Origin: Acidobacteriota bacterium
Lineage (GTDB): Bacteria > Acidobacteriota > Terriglobia > Terriglobales > Acidobacteriaceae
DNA: 64,000 nt
Direction of reading: 5' to 3'
NCBI GenBank assembly: GCA_021818585.1
Contig: JAKATU010000017.1
Coordinates: 37,913-101,912, forward strand
Below the pieces are notes generated by a model. It was not told where the DNA came from. It worked only from the letters and a program-made list of their open reading frames with translations, and ran no database searches. Both the position numbers and the translations under genes were made by a program. This document shows, piece by piece, positions 28,917-36,959 of this stretch (position 1 is its first letter; the number at the start of each line of letters is the position of its first letter).

Positions 28917-31136
28917 TTATTGGACCACGGATTGGACGAGGGATTTGGCGAGAATGACGTTGTGGTAGCGATCGAAGACTCGCACGGTGATGACGTGCTG
29001 GCCAGGATCAGGGGTTTGTGCCGACGGCTGTTTGTGCGAACCGGGTACGGGAACGGTGAAGTCGTAGTGCTCGGTAAGCGAGTCTGAGATGCGGCCGGCG
29101 GGTGCGATGTATTGCCATGGGCCGGCATCGACGGAGAACTGCGCGCGAGCGATGGGTGACATGGGATCGGTGGCGGTGAATGAGACATGCAGATTGCCGC
29201 CGGTGATCGTGGCTACCATCTGGGAGATGGTGGGCGGGGTGGTGTCAATGGTGAAGTTGTTGCTGACCATGGACCCGGTGAGGCCTTTGCCGGGGCTGTG
29301 GGAGGGCTGGTCGCTGGCGACGACCTTGATGCGATAGACGCCGTCAGGGAGCATGTCTGCGCTGAAGGTGGTCCAGGAATGGTGGAGGTTTTTGCGCAGG
29401 AGCAGCCAGTTGCGCTCGTGCTGGCCGCGATAGTATAGCGAGTAGACGAGCTTGTCGCCGTTGTCGTCATGAGCGGCCCAGCGAACGGCGACGGCGGACT
29501 TGTCTTTAACTCCGGTGACAGTGCTGGCGGTGTCCTGCTGGCTGAGGTCGACGCCGTTGGCTTGTGCGGACTGGAAGTTGATGGTCACGGCGTTTGCGGT
29601 GGAGTCGTCGGCGGGCTTGCTGGCGCGGACGCCGGGGACTACGACGATCTGATCGACCACGGGAGCGATGTTGACGGGCAGGAAGTCGAGACCGACGGAG
29701 CTGATGGATGCGCCGGGCTTGAGAACGAGCTTCCACTGAACAAAGCGGGAGCTGGTGACGCCGAGCTGGCCGCGATTGATGGTAACAGGTTGCCAGTCGC
29801 TCCAGCCGCGCGCGGGATTTTCGATGTTGCCGGAGCGGGCGAACATCTGGATATTGGAGGGGGTGTTGGTCTGGACTTCTGCGCGGCCCCACTGGGTGAA
29901 GACGCCGGCGTCGAAGACGGGGCTGACGTAGGTGCTCTGCGGCGCCTGGCCGTGGCTGAGGCGGTAGAGCTTGCCGGCGTTGGCGGTGCCAACATATATG
30001 CCGGAGGGTGTGTCGGCAAAGCTGATGGCCTGTGAGGCTTCGAGGTGGGCGATGTCTTCGTAGTTGCCGTTGGTATAAATGCGGTAGATGTGACCGCTGT
30101 TTCCGGTCGAGGCGAGCAGGCCGTTACGGGTCCAGAGCAGGTCGTAGACAACTTCGCTGACGTTGTTCCAGAGGACGCGGGGCACGCCGGATGGGGAGAT
30201 GGCGTAGATCTGACTTCCGTTGGGGATGAGTGTGTTCTGGGTTGCGCCCTGGGTGGAGCCGATGGCTACCACGGTGATGGTCGCGGTGACGCTGCTGGCG
30301 CTGCTGTTGGTCACTGGCAGCGGGGGCAGGGTGTTCTGGCCTTTTTGACCGACGCCTGCGGCGTAGATGGTGCCATCGGGGGCGACGGCGACGGAGGTGA
30401 TTTCCTTTTTGGGTGCGTCGAAGATGACAAAGGCCTTGCCTGCCTTGCTGATGCGATAGATAAGGCCGGAGCCTACGGATGCGGCGATGAGATCACCGTT
30501 GGGAGCAAAGGCGAGGGCGTCGATGTGGACTTCATGGCTTTTAAAGAAGAGCGTGGGCTTGCCGCCGGGGGCTACACGGAAGATGGCGGCGGGTTCGCCG
30601 GTTGCGATGTAGAGATCGCCGTGGGGGCCGAACTGGAGTGCCCAGATGTATTTCGATTTCAGTTTGGTCTGGGCGGGATTGAAGACGACCTGGGCGGTGG
30701 CGTCCGTAGCGTTCGCGGTGTGGGGGTTGAGCTTGTAGACCTTGCCGGAGGGCATGGTGGCGGCATAGACGCTGCCGTGGGGGCCGACGGCGACGGCCTG
30801 AACGTTGAGGTCCTTGGTTTTGAAGAGGGTGGTTGCCTTGCCTTTGGGCGTGACCTTGATGACCGAGGCTGGCGCGCCGGTGGCGAGGTAAGCATTGCCG
30901 TGCTTGTCGGCGGCGACGCTCCAGATGTACGTGGACGGCGAGGTGTAGACGAGTTTGGAGGCCGGGCCGGGCAGCAGGCGGCCATCGCTGGCGATGGCGA
31001 CGCCATGGGGCGTTCCCTGTTCGAGCTGCTGGAAGGTGGATTCCGTCCAGAGACGGGTGCCCTGAGCCAAGGCGGAAGACAAGGGCGAGACGACTATAAA
31101 GCCAAGGAGGGACAGGAAAGCCAGACGGCGCATCAT
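28917..31136 (-). CDS. secreted beta-propeller protein with C-terminal Ig/Fn-like region
   Basis: 739 residues. A signal peptide (hydrophobic 5-25, ending SSALAQG) leads to a propeller of NHL/SMP-30-like blades (about 50-400; GNAYLATGAPASVIKVTPKG, GSVYAATMPSGKVYKLNP, GDLYIATGEPAAIFRV). The C-terminal half (about 440-739) is beta-rich with DGVYRIKVVASDQPSHSPG and IDTTPPTIS motifs like Ig-fold bacterial modules. Its function is unknown; exported beta-propellers of this kind bind glycans, peptides or partners. The gene is placed five bases before the LolC/E-like gene and 66 bases after the S55 peptidase, so it belongs to the same transcript. Confidence 0.8.
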   Translation of the reverse strand: MMRRLAFLSLLGFIVVSPLSSALAQGTRLWTESTFQQLEQGTPHGVAIASDGRLLPGPASKLVYTSPSTYIWSVAADKHGNAYLATGAPASVIKVTPKGKATTLFKTKDLNVQAVAVGPHGSVYAATMPSGKVYKLNPHTANATDATAQVVFNPAQTKLKSKYIWALQFGPHGDLYIATGEPAAIFRVAPGGKPTLFFKSHEVHIDALAFAPNGDLIAASVGSGLIYRISKAGKAFVIFDAPKKEITSVAVAPDGTIYAAGVGQKGQNTLPPLPVTNSSASSVTATITVVAIGSTQGATQNTLIPNGSQIYAISPSGVPRVLWNNVSEVVYDLLWTRNGLLASTGNSGHIYRIYTNGNYEDIAHLEASQAISFADTPSGIYVGTANAGKLYRLSHGQAPQSTYVSPVFDAGVFTQWGRAEVQTNTPSNIQMFARSGNIENPARGWSDWQPVTINRGQLGVTSSRFVQWKLVLKPGASISSVGLDFLPVNIAPVVDQIVVVPGVRASKPADDSTANAVTINFQSAQANGVDLSQQDTASTVTGVKDKSAVAVRWAAHDDNGDKLVYSLYYRGQHERNWLLLRKNLHHSWTTFSADMLPDGVYRIKVVASDQPSHSPGKGLTGSMVSNNFTIDTTPPTISQMVATITGGNLHVSFTATDPMSPIARAQFSVDAGPWQYIAPAGRISDSLTEHYDFTVPVPGSHKQPSAQTPDPGQHVITVRVFDRYHNVILAKSLVQSVVQ

Positions 31137-31202
31137 GCTGGCTTCTAGTCTACAGAATTGCGGTGGAGTCTTGCAGGCGGGGCGAACCTGGCGGGATACA
31201 CC

Positions 31203-33044
31203 TTAGTTGATGATGTGGAGGGTGATGAGCTGGTGGCCGGAGAGCATGGCGTTGACCGGGATGGAGGTGATGGGTGTGGTGGATTCTCCGTGCAGGGTAA
31301 GCGCATGGTCCTTGCGGAGCGGCTCTAATACGTTTGCCATGGAGATGGGCAGTGCGGACAGGGTGCGGCCGTCCAGGGTGGCCTGCGGCTCGGGCGCGAG
31401 CAGGGTGACGTAGAGGCGGTCACTGGGGTGGTCGCTGTTGAGCTGGGCGATGGTGGCCGCGACGCTGAGCGGGCGTGCGCCGAGGGCGGATGAGTGATTG
31501 AGCTGGTCGAGGGTGGCGCCGTCGCTGATGAGCAGACGGACGGGGCCGGGCGGAAGATTGAGCGGCAGGGTGATGGGTATGTTGAGGTTGTAGATCTCCC
31601 CATGCCAGGGCAGCACTGAGGCCTGAAGGGTGACTTTTTGACCGGCCTGGAGGGTTGTTCTGTCAGCGTGTGCGGCGATGATTTGCGCGGTGAGGCGCCG
31701 GGGAATCTGCTGGACGTGGAGGTCAACGCCCTGGATGGCGGTGCGTCTGGCGGCGTTGGAGTAGAGGCTCATGAAGCGCTGGCCGACCACCAATGCTGCG
31801 AGCAGGTTGGCTGGCGCGCTGTCGGTGGGTGCGACGAGGTCGTCGAGCTTGACGGAGGGATATCCCGCAAGGCGGACTGTGCCGGTGACGCGGTAGCTGC
31901 TTTCTGCAGAGTAGCCGTTCTGCTGCATGAGGCCCTGATAGACGGCGACCATGACGGCGAGCGGGGTGACCGAGGGCTGATCGACGACATTGAGGTGGAG
32001 GGTGCGGGGTGCGACGGATGCACCGTCGAGGTGGACGACGACGGGGATGGTGTCTGCCTTGCGGCCGAAGACGCCTTTAATGGCGAACTGACGGTCCTGG
32101 GTTATGGCTCCGATGGTCTGGGTGGTGTTGATGATCTTGAAGGAGTTCATGGGCGAGGCGAGGGTGGCGAGCACCTCGGCCTTGGTCATGGGCATGGAGA
32201 CCGGTCCGAACTGGGTGATGGGGTGGCCGCAGGCGAGCATCTGATGCGGGTCAACGTAAGTGACGGTGCAGGTGGCGGAGATTTCGAGATCGCCGCTGAC
32301 GAGCAGGGCGCTGACGGCGTCGCCGGGCCGGAGTGGGCCGGGCTGCACGGCGCTGCTGTCTGAGCCGCCGAGGGCGGAAACGTCCGTGAGGCCGAGGCTG
32401 GCGGCATGCTGCTTCCAGAAATGGAGGGCCGAGGGGGTGAATCCGCTGAAGACGAGCGGCGTGGCGATGGGCTGGATGGAGCCGTAGGCCGAGGCGGCGG
32501 TGATATTGGACGTGAAGGTTGGGTTGGGGATGGTTTGATCATGCGGAGCGGGGTGGCTGGCGAGGAGGATTTGCTGGGTGGGGGATTTGAGTTTGGCGAC
32601 CTGCAGCATTTCCTGAATGGGGGTGACGCCGCCGATAGGTTCCTTGCTGAACTGGCCGATCCGGTACGAGAGTGCGCCGACGAGTTTACCGTCGATGTAG
32701 ACGGGGCTGCCGCTCATCCCGGCGACAACGCCGTCAAAGTCGGCTTTGGAGCCTTCGAGTTTGACGAGGATCATGTCCTGATTGGGGCCGAGCGCGCCGT
32801 GGAGGACGCCGAGGATTTTGACGCCCATGGGCTGGGGTGTATCGCCCTGAAAGACGGTATAGGCGACGCCCTGCTGGCCGGGACGGATCTGACTCAGCGG
32901 GAAGAAGCGGGTTTGCGCCGGAGGATGAGGCGGTAACTGCGCGTGAGGCTGACCGACGGGCTGAGCGAGCAGGGGTGATGGGGCAAGCGACGTCAGGAGA
33001 GAAGCGGCAGCAAGGAAGGCGAGTCTCGAAAAAAACTGCGACAC
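31203..33044 (-). CDS. SpoIVB-type S55 peptidase-domain secreted protein
   Basis: A 613-residue exported protein. A signal peptide (about 1-28) and a Pro-rich linker precede the S55 domain (about 45-330). The SpoIVB nucleophile region is VAGMSGSPVYIDGK (residues 107-120), followed by VGALSYRIGQF. The later CTVTYVDPHQMLACGHPITQFG supplies a candidate catalytic His. The C-terminal half is uncharacterised and beta-rich. In Bacillus, SpoIVB cuts SpoIVFA to signal in sporulation; this organism is not expected to sporulate, so the target must differ. It starts with GTG at 33044 and heads the operon that contains the Lol-type exporter. Confidence 0.85.
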   Translation of the reverse strand: MSQFFSRLAFLAAASLLTSLAPSPLLAQPVGQPHAQLPPHPPAQTRFFPLSQIRPGQQGVAYTVFQGDTPQPMGVKILGVLHGALGPNQDMILVKLEGSKADFDGVVAGMSGSPVYIDGKLVGALSYRIGQFSKEPIGGVTPIQEMLQVAKLKSPTQQILLASHPAPHDQTIPNPTFTSNITAASAYGSIQPIATPLVFSGFTPSALHFWKQHAASLGLTDVSALGGSDSSAVQPGPLRPGDAVSALLVSGDLEISATCTVTYVDPHQMLACGHPITQFGPVSMPMTKAEVLATLASPMNSFKIINTTQTIGAITQDRQFAIKGVFGRKADTIPVVVHLDGASVAPRTLHLNVVDQPSVTPLAVMVAVYQGLMQQNGYSAESSYRVTGTVRLAGYPSVKLDDLVAPTDSAPANLLAALVVGQRFMSLYSNAARRTAIQGVDLHVQQIPRRLTAQIIAAHADRTTLQAGQKVTLQASVLPWHGEIYNLNIPITLPLNLPPGPVRLLISDGATLDQLNHSSALGARPLSVAATIAQLNSDHPSDRLYVTLLAPEPQATLDGRTLSALPISMANVLEPLRKDHALTLHGESTTPITSIPVNAMLSGHQLITLHIIN

Positions 33045-33248
33045 GGTACTTATGATTATGGCATTTTCGGGCGTAAGGCTGGCGGGTGTGCGGGGAATTG
33101 GTGGCGCCTGATTATGGTCGGGGCATGTCGGTGGTGGTTAGTTTCAATTTGGGATGGCGTTCAGGATATGGAAATTGCCGGAGCCAGCGTTGGTATGAGG
33201 TTGCGGGAAGGGAGTTTGGAGCCGGAGAATGTTAGGCAAGGAGTTGTG

Positions 33249-34589
33249 ATGAAGTACCTGGGGCATCGTGTATTGGCCTCTGCCGTGATCGCGGCGGGGC
33301 TTTGGATGTGGACTCCGGCGATGCAGGCCCAGTATGACCGGCCAGCGACGGCTCCTGCTCCTAAGGGCACATCGACGAAGAAGAAGCAGAAGAAGCCGGT
33401 GGAGCAGAGCCCTGCTGCGACTGGGCAGGGAGCAAGTTCATCTGTGCCGGGATCGAATGCGGCTGCGCCAGACGCTGGAGCCGCGGGTCAGGCTGGAGCT
33501 GGGCAGGCCGAACCCGCACAGGCCGGGCCTGAGCTGGGCGGGCCGGATGCGAACAGCGGTGCGATTGCGATTCCGAGGATGGTGAAGCCGGAGACGGCTC
33601 CGCCACCGCCTCCGCCGGTGAACCGGTTCAGGAATCCGCCGGGGTTGAGTCATTTATCGCTGAACGTGAGCGCTCCCCTGGTGAATGTGGATGTGGGGGT
33701 GCTGCTCGAAAAGTCGCACCAGTTTGTTCCAAACCTGCAGAAAGACAACTTTGAAGTGTTCGAGAACGGGGTTCCGCAGAAGATTACTCATTTTGAGCAG
33801 GTGGAGGCTCCGATAACGGCGGTGCTTCTGCTGGAGTTTGCCCAGACGAATTACGACTTTATCTATGACATGAAGAACGCGGCGTATACGTTCGCCAATG
33901 AGATGCAGCCACACGATGAGGTGGCGGTGGTGACGTATGCGATGCATACGAACATCCTGACGGACTTTACGGACAGCAAGCAGCGGGTGATGGATGCGCT
34001 GAATTCTATGGTGATTCCGACGTGGGATGAGACGGACATGTTCGACGCGCTGTATACGACGCTGGACAGGCTGGCGCGGGTGAAGGGCAGGAAGTACATC
34101 ATCCTGGTTTCGTCGGGGTTGAACAGTTTTTCAAAGCTGACGCTGGACCAGGTGCTCCGGAAGATTCGGCAGACGCCTGATGTGACGATTTTCTCGATCA
34201 GCACCGGGCACTATGCGCGGATTATGGCCGAAGGCGGCGGATTTGGGCCTTTTGGCGGCATGAGTTCGATGCAGGAGATTACGTTTCTGCAAGGGGACAA
34301 CGAGCTGCGGACGTTTGCGCGAATGACGGGTGGTGAGTATTTTGCGCCGCGCTTTGAGACGGAGATGCCGGATATTTTCCGGCAGATCAATGAGGCGATC
34401 CGGAACAAATATGAGCTGAGCTACACGCCGACGGATCAGAAGAAGGATGGGACTTACCGGCATATCCAGGTGCGGCTGGTGAATGACGAAGGGCAGCCGC
34501 TGGTGATTGTGGACAAGAAGCACCATCGGCCGCTGAAGTATGAGGTGATTGCGAAGCAGGGGTACAAGGCTCCGCTGCCGGTGCAGTAG
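33249..34589 (+). CDS. VWFA-related secreted protein of acidobacterial type
   Basis: 446 residues. A signal peptide (hydrophobic 8-27, ending AMQAQ) leads to a Lys/Pro/Ala-rich low-complexity linker (30-128) and a von Willebrand A-like domain (about 140-420). The usual DxSxS metal site is missing: the strand reads LLLEFAQTNYD (about 193-203), so the MIDAS seems lost. LTLDQVLRKIRQTPDVTIFSISTG and MTGGEYFAPRFETEMPDIFRQI match the acidobacterial VWFA-related family. The ATG at 33249 has AAGGAG five bases upstream; the longer frame to 33114 is not needed. Function unknown, probably surface protein interaction. Confidence 0.85.
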   Translation: MKYLGHRVLASAVIAAGLWMWTPAMQAQYDRPATAPAPKGTSTKKKQKKPVEQSPAATGQGASSSVPGSNAAAPDAGAAGQAGAGQAEPAQAGPELGGPDANSGAIAIPRMVKPETAPPPPPPVNRFRNPPGLSHLSLNVSAPLVNVDVGVLLEKSHQFVPNLQKDNFEVFENGVPQKITHFEQVEAPITAVLLLEFAQTNYDFIYDMKNAAYTFANEMQPHDEVAVVTYAMHTNILTDFTDSKQRVMDALNSMVIPTWDETDMFDALYTTLDRLARVKGRKYIILVSSGLNSFSKLTLDQVLRKIRQTPDVTIFSISTGHYARIMAEGGGFGPFGGMSSMQEITFLQGDNELRTFARMTGGEYFAPRFETEMPDIFRQINEAIRNKYELSYTPTDQKKDGTYRHIQVRLVNDEGQPLVIVDKKHHRPLKYEVIAKQGYKAPLPVQ

Positions 34590-34703
34590 TTGCCAGCGCT
34601 TGGCGCGCCGGCAGCTTATAGCTGTTAGATTTTTGCTGATGAGTCACCGGCTGGGTGCTTCAGGCGGGAAAGGGATGCGCGTTCTTTGATACGAGTTTTG
34701 TAT

Positions 34704-34734
34704 GGGACACCGGGCGGTGTCCCGTTTGGTTTTG
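34704..34734 (+). terminator. hairpin terminator after the VWFA gene
   Basis: GGGACACC, a GGGC loop, GGTGTCCC, then GTTTGGTTTT. An eight-base-pair stem followed by a T-rich stretch, about 115 bases after the VWFA stop and just before the xylB stop on the other strand. Confidence 0.7.
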
Positions 34735-34737
34735 GGG

Positions 34738-36222
34738 TCAGGCGTGGATGTTTTTTAGGGCGGGGTAGACGGCTCGATAGGCCTGGTAGGCCTTTTCGTA
34801 ACGGTTGACGGCTTCGGGCTGGGGTGGGATCTGGTTTGCGACGTGAATGGCGGCGGCGCAGGCTTCGTCGAGGTTGGCCCATCCTCCGCAGCCGACACCG
34901 GCGAGGAGCGCGGCTCCGAAGGCTCCGCCTTCTTCTGCCTTGAGAACGTCGACGGTGTGGTTGTAGATGTCGGCCTGAATCTGACGCCAGAGTATGCCGC
35001 GCGCGCCTCCGCCGCCTAGGCAGACGCCTTTAACGGGGATTCCCAGCTCAGAAAAGAGGGTGAAGGTGTCGCGGAGCGAGAAGGCGACGCCTTCCATGAC
35101 GGCGCGGACGAAGTGATCACGGGTGTGGCCGGCGTGGATGCCGACGAAGGCTGCGCGGGCTTCGGGGTCGAGGTGGGGGGTGCGTTCGCCGAGCAGGTAG
35201 GGTGTCCAAAGCAGGCCGTCGCTGGCGGGGGGGATGCTGGCGGCTCCGGCGGTGAGTTCGTCGTAATCAATGCCAGGGGCGAAGGTGTCGCGGAGCCAGC
35301 GAAGCGAGAGTCCCGCAGACTGAGTGACGCCCATGACGTGCCAGCGGCCGGGGACGGCGTGGCAGAAGGTGTGGAGACGGCCCTTTGGGTCGAGCGTGGG
35401 TGCGGCGGTTGCGGCGAAGACGACGCCGGAGGTGCCGATGGTGGCCGAGACGGAGCCAGGCGAGAGGATGCCCATGCCGATGGCTCCAGCGCCCTGGTCG
35501 CCTGCTCCGGCGACTACGGGTGTGCCTGCGGGGATGCCGGTTAGCTCTGCTGCTTCGAAACTGATGTGAGCGCATTCTTCGGTTGATTCGAAAAGCCTAG
35601 GCAGCCAGGATTCGGGGATGCCGGCGACCTTGAGGACTTCGCTGGACCAGCGGCGGTGGGCGACGTCAAGCATGAGGGTGCCGGAGGCTTCCTGTACGTC
35701 AATGGCGTAGGTGTCGGTCATGCGGAAGCGGACATAGTCCTTTGGGCAGAGGACGTGTGCGATGCGGGCGAAAATTTCAGGTTCGTGGTCTCGGACCCAA
35801 AGGAGCTTGGTAAGGGTGAAGTTGGGCAGGGCTGGATTGGCAGTGAGCTCGATGAGCTTTTCGCGGCCAATGTTGCCGGGGCCGAACTGCGCATGGAGCC
35901 AGTCGCACTGAGGCTGGGTGCGCTGGTCACACCAGATGAGCGAGGGGCGGAGGATGTTGCCGTTCTTGTCGAGCATGACGGCGCCGTGCATCTGGCCGGT
36001 GAGGCCGACGGCCTGAATTTGTGCGCCGGGAGTCTGGGCAAGGGTGTCGCGAATGGCCTTTTGTGCGGCGCGCCACCAGTCTTGCGGGTCCTGCTCTGCC
36101 CAGCCAGGTTGGGGTGAGCGGAAGTTCTCATGCTCACAGGAAGCTGAGGCGATGAGCGCTCCGGTTTTATCGACGAGAACGACGCGCGTGCCGCCGGTGC
36201 CGACATCCAGACCAAGAAACAT
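34738..36222 (-). CDS. xylB: xylulokinase-type FGGY sugar kinase
   Basis: A 494-residue two-lobed FGGY kinase that phosphorylates D-xylulose (family role). The start is MFLGLDVGTGGTRVVLVD with the phosphate-binding loop, then LTGQMHGAVMLDKNG and LIWCDQRTQPQCD typical of XylB, with catalytic Asp expected in VVAGAGDQGAGAIGMG and the C-terminal GGGARGILWRQIQADI. No xylose isomerase lies next to it. Other FGGY substrates such as D-arabinitol or ribulose are possible, but the GQMHG motif favours xylulose. It is divergent from the Nudix gene; no clear operator is seen between them. Confidence 0.88.
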   Translation of the reverse strand: MFLGLDVGTGGTRVVLVDKTGALIASASCEHENFRSPQPGWAEQDPQDWWRAAQKAIRDTLAQTPGAQIQAVGLTGQMHGAVMLDKNGNILRPSLIWCDQRTQPQCDWLHAQFGPGNIGREKLIELTANPALPNFTLTKLLWVRDHEPEIFARIAHVLCPKDYVRFRMTDTYAIDVQEASGTLMLDVAHRRWSSEVLKVAGIPESWLPRLFESTEECAHISFEAAELTGIPAGTPVVAGAGDQGAGAIGMGILSPGSVSATIGTSGVVFAATAAPTLDPKGRLHTFCHAVPGRWHVMGVTQSAGLSLRWLRDTFAPGIDYDELTAGAASIPPASDGLLWTPYLLGERTPHLDPEARAAFVGIHAGHTRDHFVRAVMEGVAFSLRDTFTLFSELGIPVKGVCLGGGGARGILWRQIQADIYNHTVDVLKAEEGGAFGAALLAGVGCGGWANLDEACAAAIHVANQIPPQPEAVNRYEKAYQAYRAVYPALKNIHA

Positions 36223-36371
36223 GAGAAGCCCCCAAATGTGCAGGCCGGTAGAGTGGTTGATCGGCCTGACATAAATCGATGTAGTGGACCGAAAACAGAG
36301 TACATGGTGGAGGGCTGAATCGTGAAGTGCAGGATTCAGGAAGAGCCGGATCGTGGGAGAATGGAAGCTTC

Positions 36372-36911
36372 ATGAGCATAAAAACACTGGGGACGCGAGA
36401 GGTGTACCGGAACCGCTGGATGCGGCTGCGGGAGGACCGGATTGAGCGCAGCAACGGGGTGGAGGGGATTTACTCCGTTGTGGATAAGGACGATTGTGCG
36501 GTGATGATCCCGATAGATGGGGACTGTTTGTACCTGGTGGAGCAGTTTCGCTACACGGTGCAGCAACGGTATACGGAATTTCCGCAGGGTGGATGGGAGA
36601 CGACGGATGTGGATCCCGAGGAACTGGCGCGGGGCGAGTTGCGCGAGGAGACAGGACTGGTTGCGGGGAAGGTCGTTCGGCTGGGGATGAACTGGGTTGC
36701 TTATGGGTTTGCGCGGCAGAAGCAGCATATTTACCTGGCGATGGATTTGCGGCAAGAGAGTACGGATCGGGACGAGGAAGAGCACGACCTGGAAGTGAAG
36801 AAGGTGAAGATTGCGGAGTTTGAGCAGATGCTGCTGGATGGGACGATTGAGGATATGAGTACGGTTGCGGCGTGGGGCATGTACCGGCTGTGGCTGGAGC
36901 GGAGGCAGTAA
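36372..36911 (+). CDS. Nudix hydrolase (ADP-ribose pyrophosphatase-like)
   Basis: About 179 residues from the ATG at 36372. The domain has the ADP-ribose pyrophosphatase layout: VYRNRWMRLREDRIE, then LVEQFRYTVQQRYTEFPQGGWE before the Nudix box. The box reads GGWETTDVDPEELARGELREETGL split across it, with the glutamates of the REUxEE core kept, but the usual Arg before ELxEE is Gly and the upstream Glu is Val. So the box is degenerate while the metal ligands remain. Substrate probably a nucleoside-diphosphate sugar. GGAG and GGAAG purine runs precede the start. Confidence 0.85.
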   Translation: MSIKTLGTREVYRNRWMRLREDRIERSNGVEGIYSVVDKDDCAVMIPIDGDCLYLVEQFRYTVQQRYTEFPQGGWETTDVDPEELARGELREETGLVAGKVVRLGMNWVAYGFARQKQHIYLAMDLRQESTDRDEEEHDLEVKKVKIAEFEQMLLDGTIEDMSTVAAWGMYRLWLERRQ

Positions 36912-36944
36912 CGCCCTACCCGTCGAGGATCAACGGGCAGGGCG
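36912..36944 (+). terminator. hairpin after the Nudix gene
   Basis: CGCCCTACCCGT pairs with ACGGGCAGGGCG (one A-C mismatch) around a nine-base loop, immediately after the Nudix stop codon. No T run follows, so it may be a weak or rho-assisted terminator. Confidence 0.4.
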
Positions 36945-36959
36945 GGTGGAAGAAGCAGG

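Noticed and set aside
27829..28968. 379-codon plus-strand frame opposite the LolC/E-type permease
   Set aside because: Asp/Glu/Gly-rich shadow with no recognisable domain.
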